Shown in pieces: positions 34,641 to 46,690 of a stretch of 64,000 bases of DNA. The translations under genes were made by a program, and so were the position numbers. This stretch comes from Gnetum montanum. Its lineage: Eukaryota > Streptophyta > Gnetopsida > Gnetales > Gnetaceae. The notes under the pieces were generated by a model. That model did not search any database. It was not told the DNA's origin and worked only from the letters and a program-made list of their open reading frames with translations. The stretch spans positions 6,549 through 70,548 of the forward strand of contig MNCI01036173.1 of the NCBI GenBank assembly GCA_015680685.1, written 5' to 3'. Position 1 is the first letter of the stretch. Each line of letters begins with the position of its first letter.

Positions 34641-35943
34641 CGTCCCCAGCATGCATCTACACCAAGTACACATCAAGCGAGGGTGCACAGTGCCAATGTG
34701 GGGTAGGATGTCGTAGTTCCAGAATGTAGTTCACAACGCGATGAGAACACGATTTAGAACATATGTAACACTGCTATTTCGAGCATCTTGCTAATCGCCC
34801 GGAGATGTCGTATGACATCTGACTGACTCCCTAGACCTACCATCACCACAGCCCATCACCCTGATAGTAGTTCCTTGGTCAGTGCTTGTTGCTGGAGTTC
34901 CAGCAGTATTGTGGCGTAGCCACAATATTGTTACCCTCCACCTCCCTACCAGCGTCTGGGCTCAAATGATGTTTAGCTATGTGGTAGCTGATCCCATAGT
35001 TGAACTGAGAATGCATTCCTTTGGTGGGGATTCCAGGGCATCTACACTCACAGCAACTCCCCGCTCCTCCGATGCCCACTCCTCCACGTTGACGCTGCCA
35101 AGGCTGCTGCTAGCATTCCTACTTTGGACATCGTACAACAACAACAATGTCTACAGCAAGCAAGACCTTTGCCCTCATTTTTCATCATGGTTGTTTCTTC
35201 TGGTTCACTCTCTGTTGTGTTTGCAGGGTGTGTTCCAGAGAGGCATCAGCCACAAGCGCGTCTCGCCACAGCAGCAAATGCTACAGCGTTGCAAAGTGAT
35301 CGTCCTGATTAGCTTGGCTACTTTAGAGTGCACATCCTATCCTAACTTCTAATCTCCTTCCCTTTACCTTACTTCTTGCACACACAATGTGTACTCACTC
35401 CCCTCTTTTACAAGCTTTTTCCAATGCCTATTAAGCCCTCCTATTTGCTCAACCACAAAGTCCATAACATGCGTAACACATCTCAACACATGGGAAGCAC
35501 CTGTAGGTAGGTTAAAGCCCTCACGCAGATGTAACACAACTCATCCAGGGAAAGAAACACCTATCCTGCAACAAGGTTGTTCGCAAATGTAAACAGCAAA
35601 ATAGTAAAAGGCAAAAGTGTGAGAGAGCATAAGCTCACATGCACAAAAAAATGTGCCTAAAACAAATGACACGTAAGCTATTTTGCAATCACCCTCTTCA
35701 AATGAGAGGTTGAAGGTTAGCAAAATTAAAGATGAACACAAGAACAACTCCCTCATGAGCACTCCAATAAGGGACTCTGCTAAGCCTCATCTTTACCCTT
35801 TTCCTGAACCTCCTTTCTTCNNNNNNNNNNNNNNNNNNCCCCCCCCCCCCCCCCCCACCACAAAAACCAATGCAACACTCTCAAGTACAACTAAGCAACA
35901 TCTTGGTGATCACTGAACAACAATGTTAGCATTTTTTCTTCCA
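34641..35943 (+). other. Element B 3' untranslated region
   Basis: No gene recognised; the open frames at 34,882-35,352 and 35,683-35,916 have no counterpart in M or C. It includes a gap of 18 Ns (35,821-35,838) followed by a run of 18 C residues. Confidence 0.6.
35821..35838. other. Assembly gap (18 N)
   Basis: Eighteen undetermined bases followed by poly-C. The only multi-base gap in the window; the true length is unknown. Confidence 0.95.
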
Positions 35944-36019
35944 TGGTGTTTCGTATTCTTTGTCGATGTCTCTCAGGCCCATCCTCCAGACGTTGACAAA
36001 GAGGGACCAATGAAACACC
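35944..36019 (+). promoter_or_regulatory. Inverted repeat spanning polypurine tract and LTR start of B
   Basis: GGTGTTTC at 35,945-35,952 is complementary to GAAACACC at 36,012-36,019, enclosing about 59 bases that include the polypurine tract. The same arrangement exists at 11,850 (M) and 56,765 (C), with the inner sequence (CTTTGTCGATGTCT) also conserved. A role in plus-strand priming, RNA 3' processing or packaging is possible; none is shown. Confidence 0.65.
35995..36010 (+). other. Polypurine tract of element B
   Basis: GACAAAGAGGGACCAA ends directly before the LTR start TGAAACACCC. It matches the tracts of M and C. Confidence 0.85.
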
Positions 36020-37686
36020 CTAAATTTTCGAGGCATCCTTGATTCATCGGGCCTTCGCAATTCAGGCAGCATCATGGTAGTCCATCAGGAGATGGATGCT
36101 CTGAGTTTTAGGCTAAGCAATTTGGCAAATTTTCTAGCTGGGTAATTCATCCAGCTAATAGCCTACTCAGGAACGATGCGAAGAGTTGCCGGCGGTGCTC
36201 AAGATGCACAAAATAGTTTGGCAAGTTTTCTAGTCAAAGAGTCCGCTACGCTGTGTAGTGTAATAGGCTTTAGGAGATAGTCATTCAAATAATCAACTTT
36301 AAATTGTTGCAAGGCAAGATGCTACGCTACGCAGCATAGCATAGCGTAGCGAGAGCAAGACAAGAAGGCTCAGCTTACTTAGTGATTTAAAATGCACTTA
36401 GTTAGTACCTCTGGCCTTCGAAAATAGTTGCTTCACTTGGCCCCAAGTCCTTCAGCAATGGCTCCTTCACTAGAAAGTAGCAAACTTAGCAAATAGTAGG
36501 CCATGTCAGTTGCTACGCTACACTACGCTACGTAGCGTAGCATAGCGTAGCAACTCTACGAGAGTAACGAAAGGCATCTCAAAGGGCAAGATCAGTAAGT
36601 TCACAGAATTCGCAGTGCAAAGGGAAAAGTCCACATATTGTTGATGTTTTTGTGACTGAGGTCAGCTACTACGCTATGCTACGCTGCATAGTGTAGCATA
36701 GTGTAGCAAATATGCATGCTGTAAAGGTTTCCAGCACATGCAACAGGACACAACATAAAGGCTATGCTATGCTATGCTGCATAGCGTAGCATGGCATAGC
36801 AAGTTGCTATGCTATGCCCACATGCTACGTTACAAAGCATGGCATGACGTAGTAGGCAGTTACACCACATCAATGCACTTCACCTAATTGCACCATTGGC
36901 ACGCATCTCCAAGCTATGATGATGCAATTACAATGTGGCAGGCTCATAATTACAGCATGGTAGGCTTGTCCAATGGTCATGCATGTCCATGCAACATAGA
37001 CATGTCAACACAGGCCCAGGACATGTGGTATCCAAACTACATCTTTTGCATGCCCTTGGTCCTATAAATACCCCGATGAGCAATGCTCAAAGGGTCAGTC
37101 AGTGGGTTGGCTGGTGAATTGGTTAGCAAGCAAGCAAAAAGTTAGCATTGTATTCCTAAGCATTGTAAACATCTTGTTTGACACTATAAATAGTTAACAC
37201 TCTCATTTGGCATTTTTTTCTGCTCTTTCCTGCTATCCTCATAGCATTTTGCATTGCTAACCCCCAAGTCCGTGTTCAAGCATATAGCTATCTTACTCTA
37301 AACGTCTTGGTTACTCTTGGGATCCCTACATCCCTCAATGCCGCGCAACCAATTATATCCACCTTGACAAAGTGAAGTCACATTCTTGAAGCAGTGCACT
37401 TTTCTAACTACATTTTACTTTATTTTCTTACTTATCATTGGATTTTACATCGTTTTCTGTCCCTCTTGCATTTAAAGATTATTCTATGTTGTAAGTCCCG
37501 TTTTCAAATTATTCGTTTGCAAAAGGTTATATTAACACCGACTAAGTCCCTATCTAATCGACCAGACCATTCAAGGTAGCCTATTTCCATTTATCTAGCA
37601 TGGCCCTCACATAGATCCAGGGTTAAGACTGTCACAACTGACGACCTCTCAATGTTTTCTAGCCACCAACGTTTTCGGTCGCTACA
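36011..37686 (+). repeat. Element B 3' LTR
   Basis: 1,676 bp, TGAAACACCC to GGTCGCTACA. It has five clusters of palindromic GCTACGCTATGC/GCATAGCGTAGC words (36,243-36,268, 36,318-36,352, 36,511-36,552, 36,666-36,708, 36,761-36,855). A core promoter box TATAAATA is at 37,063-37,070, followed by CCCCGATGAGCAATGCTC, which is shared with the LTRs of P and C. It is complete, unlike the 5' copy. Confidence 0.93.
37063..37070 (+). promoter_or_regulatory. LTR TATA box of element B
   Basis: TATAAATA in the 3' LTR with conserved downstream sequence. The equivalent boxes are at 40,924-40,931 (P, minus) and 55,525-55,532 (C, minus). Confidence 0.75.
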
Positions 37687-37691
37687 CATGC
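37687..37691. repeat. Target-site duplication of element B, right copy (CATGC)
   Basis: Follows the LTR end GCTACA directly and equals 2,316-2,320. To its right the gag-protease linker of element P resumes in the same frame as at 2,315. Confidence 0.9.
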
Positions 37692-40013
37692 ACCACGAAT
37701 GGTTACTGTGATGGTTATGGGTTACTGTTAATGCCAATCATGTTGATGATATACCTCGTGTTGTTGGCATTGAGGGGATCCTTGTAAACGTGCATGGATT
37801 GGTTTTCTGGGTAGATAGGACTACTTTCATCCAAGACAAATTTTCCTTGATCAATCATGCATTCAATGTCATCTTTCACTGCTAGGCAGTAGTCTGTGTC
37901 ATGACCACACAATTGATGGTAATCATAGAACCGTTCCAGCCTGAAATTCTTAGGAACTTGCGGCTCATTGGGTGTGGCCAAGGAGGGGTCCTTAAGAAGT
38001 TCACAATACTACTTATGGTGCTTAATTACTTCCTCCAACATCTTATTATGCTGACTATATCCAACCCCTAACAGTTGCTTTAGGAGTTCTAAAGGCTTAA
38101 TGGGTAAAGGAGTGTACTAGGAGCAATCCTTGTGTTTAAAGCTAGGTTTAGGCTAGGTTGGTGCCTCTGGTGCTGATGTTAAAGGCTGACTAGTATTTCT
38201 TGAGCCAAATGTTGTTGCTGCGGCTGCCTTCTTGTTGTTGTTGTTGTTGGGTTTGGCCTCATTTGCCACAGCAACCATCGTGGCTATTGTGGACTTGCCC
38301 TTCTCCTTGTCCTTTTTGATATATGTGTTTTTATATGCAACATAGGCTGGGTCTTTACTAGCTTTAGCCACGTCTTGGATGCTCTTCGTCTGAGTAAAAG
38401 CTTGACTCACGGAGCATGGGGCTAAGTAGTATAGTTTTGACTTAATAAAGTTGTTTACTGCCCCCTTGAAGATAGCCAACAAATGAGCCTCCACGATAGG
38501 CTTGCGGATCTCATTCAAGGTGACACTCCATCGCTATATGAACCTTTGCACAGATTCCAACAGGTTTTTCTTAATGCTCATCAATTGATCCTATGTGACC
38601 TCTGGTTTCAAGTTATACTTGAAACAGGTTACGAACTGAGTCAGCAACTTCTCTAGAGTTGAGATGGAGGCACATGGGAGTGCACGGTACCAGTCTAGAG
38701 CCTTGCCTGTCAAAGACATGGCAAAGATGTAGATAATAGTGTGTGGCCACTATTGCCACAATAGGGATTTGAATCTAAACGTAACTAAATATGCATTGGG
38801 ATCGCCCTCCCTGTTGTATTTTGTGAATTGGGGGAGTGGCATCCTAGGGGGTAACGTGAGCATGGGGATGGTCAGGCTGATGGGCTCATCATGGTAAAAA
38901 TCCATGACCTGCACCATGTCAAAACCAGTAGCTTTGAGATGTTTAATCTCTTTAGTGAGGATTTGGATATGTTGGAATGCTTGATCCAGACCCAGTGAAG
39001 TTGCAGATGACTATTGAGTTGCATGAATAGCTGTCGTATGTGTTGATGGGGGTTGCAGTGGAAGGGTAGCGGCCTAGCCCATGAGGGATGTTGTTGGTTC
39101 CGCTCTTATGAGTGGCACTACTTAGGCCATCCACCATCCAGTGGGTGGTGTTGTTGGTGGGACAGCTGCTGGTGGGGCTATGGGGTTGGTAATTTGTATG
39201 GCTATGGGGCAGACCACAGCCCCACGCTTGGTTGTACCACTTGCGGGGCTTGGTACACTTGGTGGTGAGCATAATGTGACATCTGGGAGGATTGTGCAAT
39301 AGGAAGAGCAGTGGTGGGGGTCCACCATGTGGTTGGGGCTAGGCCTACTACTGATGGTGGGATAGGTGTGGATGATGGAATAGGAGTAGGAACTCCATGT
39401 AACTATGATGTAGGCACAGTGTGCACGTATGGTAATGTAGCTGTGACTGGTGCTTGGTACGATGACAGGGCAAAGTGAGGAGAGAAAGTGCTCGAGAATG
39501 AAACTAAAGGGGCAGCGTCTTGGTGTGTTAAAGTACAAGATGATTTCCCCTAGCTGACGAAAGTGTAGACTGTGGTGGAGTCATGGTAATCATAAAGGGA
39601 GTAGAAGCAAAAAGAGGGTGTGACTGGAAGATGGTGGTGGGAGGGATAACAGCAAGGTAGGTCTAGCCACCACCCTCAGAATGGGAATCCATGTCTTCTT
39701 GTCCATCCTAGAATGCCTCATTGTAATCAAACATCGTGTCTCACTCCCTAGACCTACTGACTCATATCAGCTAGTTCAAGATCCATTGATACGTGTCTGT
39801 CAGGTGGATGGCAATGTCAAGGGTAGGGATAAAGTCCTTCCTATTCTGATGAAGAAACTTGAAGTTACATTTGTGTTTGAGTTCTTGATGATCCAAGCAA
39901 AGATTTATCAGGATCTTTATGCTCTCCTTCTTGTGCCAAGCACTCAGGTAACAGGTGTTGGAGCCTAAGAGACTGTCATGGTGCCAGCACTGGGCTAGGT
40001 GGTTGCTTCGCAC
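37692..40013 (-). pseudogene. gag: Element P gag (proximal part)
   Basis: Opens at 40,013 or nearby. The N-terminal part contains HQELKHKCNFKFLHQNRKDFIP, like B. A proline/threonine-rich section follows (39,540-39,000), then the gag core with SMSLTGKALDWYRALP-type blocks (38,860-38,640), then NEIRKPIVEAHLLAIFKG (38,510) and KLYYLAPCSVSQAF (38,430). The zinc-knuckle-like motif is FYDYHQLCGHDTDYC near 37,940, where the first Cys has become Tyr. The frame is broken by a handful of stops. The linker is cut at 37,692 by element B. Confidence 0.85.
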
Positions 40014-40300
40014 CTATGGTGTCTTGAGCCGAGAAGGGAGTCTCAAGGTTCAAGGTGGAAACAACAATGGTTGTGGGAATCATTTTGTGTGATTAAAAGG
40101 AGATCACAAATAAGAGACATAAAAATCAATAAGCAATCAGAGGCTTTTAGTCTTGCCGGGTTCCAAAGGAATCATCGTTGCGACCAGTCTGCACCACACG
40201 ATGAATAGACAACCACAAGGGTGTCACATCTATGCTAGTAGGTGACGGGGTATAGACAGCATGCAGGATTACCCGCAAGACGTAGAAAGGACACCAAAAG

Positions 40301-40318
40301 GCCCTCCTTCTAGTGCCA
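40301..40318 (-). other. Primer-binding site of element P (tRNA-Asn type)
   Basis: TGGCACTAGAAGGAGGGC on the minus strand, 5 bp after the LTR end. It differs from the complement of plant tRNA-Asn (TGGCGCTAGAAGGAGG) by a single G-to-A in the first 16 bases. The site and spacing agree with element M. Confidence 0.85.
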
Positions 40319-40323
40319 AAAAT

Positions 40324-42253
40324 TGTAGCGACTCAAAACATTGGTGGCTGGAACACCGAGAGGTTGCTGGGCGTACAGCTTAACCTCGAATCCGTGTGAG
40401 GGTCATGTTGGAGAGAAATGAAAATGAGGTGCCCTAAACGATCTGGTTGATCAGACAAGGACTTAGTTGGTGTAACTTAACCTTTCGTAAACATTTGGTT
40501 TTAGAAACGAGGTATGCCAATGAAGTGATAATTAACCAACGCAAAAAAATGGAAAATGATTAGAAATGCGACAATAATGAACAAAGAATGAAATAGATTT
40601 GGGTGAGAAATTGCACCACCCCAAGATTAAGAATCTGATCTTTTTTTTGTTGGAAGATGTACAACTGAACATGCAACACTGGAGAGGCACAACTTACACA
40701 GAGTAGTATGGTCACAGGTTCCTGAACTATAGTTGGTAAGCTGCTGTTCAGGATTCTTTTGCTTGCCAATCTACTCACCAAGGTGCCAAAATGCTAAAAT
40801 CGCAAAAGGATGTCTGGAGCCATCTAGAAAGCTCAAAGCCAACTAGAATGTTAAAAATGCCAACTATGCTCTCCAAAAGCCAATCGCACAAAAAGCCAAC
40901 CCTTTGAGCATTGTTCATTGGGGTATTTATAGGGCTAGGAGTAGGAGAAAAACATGGTCTAGATGCCACATGTCTTGGGCCCCACAAGGTGCCAACATGG
41001 CTTTGCTATGTAGATGTGTGATGCTGGATGTGAACCTTGTTACGCTGTGACCATATTGCTAAAATTGCATGTGCCAAGATCCAGAAAGCATGCCAACAAT
41101 GAAAGCAAAATGGAGCCTATGCTCTAGGACTATGTCTTCCCCACTCTTGCAAGCAGGGTCAAGCATAGGGACAATTTTGGGGATTGGCCAGGGATATGCA
41201 AAATGAAGCAAACTTGTTGATTTTGTCCACCGAAGAGGTGCCAATGTGAGAATGATCATTGCCAATAAGTTTTGGAGCTAATTGAAAATGTTTTAAATGC
41301 CTTCATACAAGTGTTGCATTACTTACATTGTCTAGTGTGTTGGCATAGCGTAAGTGATTGCTCGCTATGCTATGTAGCGTAGCATAGTGTAGCCACCAGT
41401 CATGAAAGAAATCTTGCCTAGAAGCCAAGAGCATCTATCCAAGGCCTAGTCAGGCAAGCAACTGCAACTTTGTCTTCCATGTTGGAAAGCCCTCGAACTT
41501 GCTGCATCCTTGGGTCATTCTATTGTTTTGCATCCTTGCTACACTATGTAGTGTAGCATAGTGTAGTAGCCATTGTGTCATGCATCCTTGTCTAATTTGC
41601 AATGTTTTATCAGGAAATTTTGCTTAAGGCCTAAGGGCTAAGTGGGACAGCCAGTTTTGTAGGCCGAAGCATTGCCAAGTCCAATCCTCTTGCTAGGGCC
41701 ACTTGGTAGAGGGGCCTTCATGCATTTTGTCCTTACTACGCTGCATAGCATTGCATAGTGTAGCACCCTGTGTTGGCCGAATCCTGACTTGTTTTGCAAC
41801 CATTTTGTCATAGGATGTTTATTATGTCCCAGTGCGTTGGTAGAGTAAGCTTACTTGACAGTTGCAATTTGGGCAAATGATTTGGAAGGTTGACTTGTTA
41901 TCCACTTGCATCTTGGACACTTGATTAATCTCAAAGATTGCTACACTATGTATCGTAGCAGATTTCTCCACTAGAAAACTTGCCAAACTGTTTAGCTCAT
42001 CTTGAACACTTTCGAAAACTCCTAGCATAGTTTTTGGATAGACTGTCAGCTGGCTTAATTGTCCAACTAGATAGGCTGGAGAGTCTAGTATGCCTATTAG
42101 CCCTAGAGATAGAAAACTTACTAGATTATATAGTCTATCCTTAGTGCCTACACTATTCTGACAGCCCATTATGACGCTGCACTTGTGGAAATCCTTGCCC
42201 GAATTTCAAGACTCTACTAAAGCATCAAGGTCCTAAAATTTTATGGTGTTTCA
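40324..42253 (-). repeat. Element P 5' LTR
   Basis: 1,930 bp, minus strand, TGAAACACCA to GAGTCGCTACA. It carries palindromic GCATAGCGTAGC-type clusters at 41,343-41,395, 41,536-41,565, 41,731-41,766 and 41,938-41,960, and a TATAAATA box at 40,924-40,931. It resembles the LTRs of B and C. Confidence 0.9.
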
Positions 42254-42437
42254 ATCTCAATGTAGGAGTTTTCCTTCTCCTTTCCATTTCAAACATGATG
42301 TTAATGAATTCTTTAGAGTCGCAACTAACAATAGAAAATACTATTTTCCTCTACATTTTTCAAGGTAAAAGTTGTAGACTAAAATATTTCATTTATTAAA
42401 TTACAATACTTCTAATGAACTTTTGTCATTAATTTCA

Positions 42438-43722
42438 TCACTGGGATAAGTTGGGTACCAATTCATCTTCTTGGGGTTCCTCAATGTGATGTTGATAATA
42501 TAATTTAAGTGTTTTTCCATTAACTAGAAATATAGCATCAATAGGTAAAATTAGAACACTTCCATTAGCATGGGGTTGCACTACTAGATATGGGCCTTTC
42601 CACCTAATTGTTAACTTGCCTGGAAATTTATGTAATCTCATATTATACAAGAGAACTTTATCACCTACTAAAAATTATTTCTTGAAAATGTTCTTATCAT
42701 GTAAGTTCTTCATTTGCTTTTTTATAATTTTTTTCTTGTTAAGAGTATTCAGCTTCATTTCATCAAGTTCATGTATTTGAATCATTCTATAGGCATGATT
42801 TATTTCTTCATTGAAATTCAATCATTGTGCTAAATGTAAAGATTGATATTTAATTTCTACTGGCAATAAACATTGTTTACCATAAATGAATTGATAAGGT
42901 AAATATCCTAAACTTCGTTTATATATAATTCTATAAGCCTAGAGTGCATCTTGTAATTTTTTCAACTAGTTTTTCTTTTTAGTACATACCATTTTTTCTA
43001 ATATATTTAATATAATTCTATTGGCATTTTCTACCTAACCATTTGTTTGAAGATAATAGGCAGTAGCTATCTTATGTTGGTTTCCATAAGACTTAGGAAT
43101 TTCTTCATTATTCTATTTACAAAATGAGTTCCTTGATCACTGATGATTGCTCGTGCAGTTCCAAAATGTGTTAAAATATTTTCTCGAAGGAAAGCTAAAA
43201 CTACCTTAACATAATTTGTTGGGATGTCTCATGCTCCTACCCATTTAGTGACATAGTCTATACAAACCAAAATGTATTGAAATCCATTGAATGGTGAAAA
43301 TGGTTCTAAAATGTCTATACCCCACATATCAAATGGTTAAATTATTAAAATTGGATTTAAGGGAATTTCTTATCTTTTAGTTATGGCCCCCATTAGTTGA
43401 CATTTATCACATTCTTGTACATACTTATGAGCATCTATAAAGATTGGGGGCCAATAACATTCACTTTGCAAAACCTTGACAGCAGTGCAACTGCTATTAA
43501 AACGACCACCTCCTAGGTCATCATGGCACATATGTAGAATTTATTGTTGCTCATTCTCAGCCACACATCTTCTTGCTACATTATCTTTACATATTCTATA
43601 AAAGTACAGACTACTCCAAATATATTTGGAGATGGTTTGTAAGAAATATTTCTTTTCCTCTTAACTCCATTGGGTTTGGGTTTTCATAGTGGCAAAATAG
43701 TTCGCTATATCAACAAACCGAG
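42438..43722 (-). pseudogene. Element Q integrase (Athila-like)
   Basis: Starts at the edge of element N with VDIANYFATMK, the conserved segment upstream of integrase in Athila-type pol. The zinc region has H...H and CDKCQ (near 43,400-43,540). The core has WGIDIL (first Asp) and ISDQGTHF (second Asp, near 43,130). The middle is full of stops. The C-terminal domain at 42,650-42,438 reads FPGKLTIRWKGPYLV and ends LSQ. The other half of Q's pol is at 53,858-54,877, on the far side of N. Confidence 0.87.
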
Positions 43723-44573
43723 TGATGAGCAACAAGATACCCCTATGCCCAACCATACAAATCACTAAGGCATTACGCACAATCTGGTCAAATTCTATGG
43801 ACCTATAGTTATCTTGTACACTAGTTTTTCTAGGAAGTGAAACAATGTTGAAAACGTCCATTGTCTTGCCAACTACACTTGTGAGGCTCAAGGGTATGAT
43901 TTAAGTATAATTGAAGTATATGAATTTTTATTGTTTTATATTTTATGGATGTAATCGCCTAAAATGAGAATTAAGAGTAGAGTAGATTGAACTAATGTCT
44001 ATTGCCTAGCTAGCCTACCACAAGTAATTGCCCCACTTTCTTGGACACATCTTGAACACATATAGCACTATTGGGCTACCAAACATTAAGTGTTGCTAGG
44101 TTACCAAGTACTATATGAATGCTCAAAGTGGTCATTCTTGCATTCATTAACTATTGGAAATGAATTGCTTAATTTAAATGCATTAAAGTAAAGGACAAGA
44201 AAGTAAATACATCAAAGAAAATATTAAGCTATTCTTAGTGCTGCAAGGATTGTCAAAAAGAGTTCATTTTATTCCTATCACACTATTGCACTTAGGTGCA
44301 TCAATGCTCAAACAAAGAACCGTACACACTTTAGACTCCTTCTACAAGCACTTAGAAAATATTCTAACTCTGAGGAAAATAAACTATGAGAGCTTTGCTA
44401 CTCTGACTAAGAATGACCAAAAACTGACTATCAAAAACTAAATCAAAAAGGAAGCCTAGGTGCGGTATTTATAGACTTGGAAAATATACCCCAATGTTGG
44501 ACATCCAATGTTGGATCCAAGCCTCGACGTCGCATACCCAATGTTGCAACCAACATCAAAAAGTGATTTATCA
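43723..44573 (-). repeat. Element N 3' LTR
   Basis: Plus strand TGATGAGCAACAAG ... TTTATCA, 851 bp, TG...CA ends. It matches 53,013-53,857 throughout. TATAAATA on the minus strand at 44,466-44,473. Confidence 0.9.
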
Positions 44574-46690
44574 TACCTACACAATTGAATAAAAACTCAT
44601 CCTCAAGTGAGGAAGAGGAGGAACAAGTTCTTTATAATATAACATATTAGGTAGGTATGGGATTATTGACTGACATAAAAAACTGACTCAGATGGAATGG
44701 ACATACAAAATCCAAGTGCCAAAGTGTGCATAATTACAATATTTTTACAACATTGGGTGCTCATGATAAGAGAGGTGAACACCTTGAATAACATTGACAT
44801 CCAACACCTCTTTAGTAGTAGGAGAATGAGAGAGAGAGAGAATAGATCCAATGATCATGAACTGTCCTCATTATGTGGTACTGCTACATCATCCTTGGTG
44901 AAGCTAGTCCCACCTCCAATCCATGCTTCCCACTACAATCACAACAGAATCATGAATTAGTAAGTAATGTGTAACACATAACTGTTAAATGCCTTGTCTC
45001 ATCAGTGGTTACACTTGGCTAGGTTATGATTGTGGTTGATTAGTTCCTTGAGTAGTGTTAATGGGAAGGCTGACAAAATAGATTTAAATAGACAAGCGAT
45101 CCATTAAATTTGAAAAAGTTCAACACAAGGAAATATTTAAAGAGGATATAAGAATTCACAACAATGAAAAGAAGAATTGACTAAAAATGGTTGTGAAGAT
45201 GTGTACAATTGGATGTCATTGATGGGGTAAACAAAAATATTTGATTGTAAGAATATCTAAGGGTAAAGCACTTAACTAACCCAACTAAAAGATATGCAAG
45301 TGGGTCCTCCCCAAAGTAGGTACAAGCCTCTTATGTCCTTGCATAACTTCAAACCAAAGAGTCCATGGGCTTCGTGGATGATTAATGATTACAGAAGTTA
45401 AGTACAAAAGCCCACAAGAAACTAACTAAGAATTCCAACACATCAAACCAAGACATTGAACCAAAACATGAAACTGGAAATGAGGTGAGACATGGAAAGC
45501 ATAGATGGATGAGAGAGAGTGTGGAATAGATTTTCTAATTATGGTCACATGAAGTCCCTTGTGAATTTTTTGGTTAAATGACTTAATGAAATCCATCCTT
45601 AGTTTAGACTAAAACCAACGACTTTCAATGACTTCACATTGACATTCTAGGACCAATCCATCCCCTAAGACACAAGAGTGTTCCCACAGAACAACCACTA
45701 TTCCTTATTAGAGAAGAATTAGGAAGTGAGAAAGGGCCTTGGATAAAGGAGACTAGTTCCATAACTAGTGCTTGTAGCCCGTTTATTTAGTCTAAGGGGT
45801 GTGCTTTGAATTCCCATTTTTTTTCAAATGGGAATCACACCATGCAAGACACATGTGTTTATTTTGTCCAAGAGGTGTGCTTTGAATCCTCATCATTTTT
45901 TTTCTTTCTTGATTAGAACCACATCATGCAAAGATGTATGCATTTATTTTGTCTAAGGGGTGTGCTTTGAATTCTCATCATTTTTTTACGAGAACCACAT
46001 CATGCAAGCACTTATTCAACTTCCTTTATTGGATGCCATGGAATGGTAGAAAGTTAATGAAAAAACACATGCACCTAGGCAAATAGAAAAGCACAAAGAA
46101 TACTGAATCCCCTTGAAGCCGCACCCTATTGAAACATTTGAATCCTTCCCAATTCTGAAAACTACCAAAGTTACAAATTTATTAAAGTTTTATTAATGAA
46201 AAAGGGACTACACATTTCCAAAACAAGAAAAACCATAGAGTATGTGGATCGGTGGATGTTCTAGACTCACTGCCTATTACATGAAAAGAAACCATGTCCT
46301 AATTATCCATAACAAAATTCAAAGCTAGAAACCAAACACCAAAAATCAAATAAACATAATAGTACATACCACCATCAAGTAACGTATTACCAATGTACCT
46401 AGCACTTATTAACAAAAAGTTACAAAATCACACCAAATAAAAGAAAATATAACAAAAAGTGTAAAATATTCAAGCAATATCAAATGTACTAATTATGGTG
46501 TAAAAAAATTAGAAAGGATTAATAACATTGAATAAAAATATGTAAAATAAAGAATGTGTAAAACAAAAAGTTGTAAAATAAAAAATTCAAAAACTGAGGA
46601 GCTGCTTAAATGGTTAGCATGCTTGGCCATCTCCCCCATGACTAAGTTCAGAGGAGGAGATCTAAAATATGGAGCATGATTGTCCATTAG
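44574..46690 (-). other. Element N noncoding region between integrase and 3' LTR
   Basis: AT-rich, without a recognisable gene. Athila elements often keep an envelope-like frame here; I see none. It contains the three-unit repeat at 45,779-46,012 and a GAGA microsatellite near 44,830. Confidence 0.55.
45779..46012. repeat. Three-unit direct repeat in element N
   Basis: Three imperfect copies of about 70-85 bp sharing TTTATTT(A/T)GTC(T/C)AAG(G/A)GGTGTGCTTTGAAT and CACATCATGCAA. Only seen in element N. Confidence 0.8.

Larger units (their letters stand above)
2321..37686 (+). mobile_element. Element B: Tat-like Ty3/gypsy retrotransposon, interrupted by element M
   Basis: Plus-strand order: truncated 5' LTR, gag, protease, short-unit array, antisense spliced gene, second array, RT/RNase H, archaeal-type RNase H, integrase, third array, polypurine tract, 3' LTR. 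Without nested element M it is about 16.7 kb. It lies in the gag-protease linker of element P, with CATGC on both sides. The two RNase H domains indicate the Tat clade. The protein genes carry stops, frameshifts and lost catalytic residues, and the 5' LTR lacks about 1.3 kb together with the primer-binding site. B can no longer move by itself. Confidence 0.9.
37692..42253 (-). mobile_element. Element P: Tat-like retrotransposon, right (5') part
   Basis: Minus strand: 5' LTR 42,253-40,324, primer site, leader, gag to 37,692, then split by B; it resumes at 2,315 and fades near 1,581. Its RT, integrase and 3' LTR are not in the window. P probably sits in the 3' flank of Q's integrase, since Q's integrase stop is only about 185 bp to the right. 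The flank next to the LTR start is ATCTC (42,254-42,258), so a matching copy would be expected left of this window if P is complete. Confidence 0.85.

Noticed and set aside
34882-35352. 156-codon plus-strand frame
   Set aside because: Located in B's 3' untranslated region next to a gap; no family or counterpart recognised.
44238-44441. Frame repeated at 53,516-53,713
   Set aside because: Both are within N's LTRs; the repetition is LTR identity and not a gene pair.
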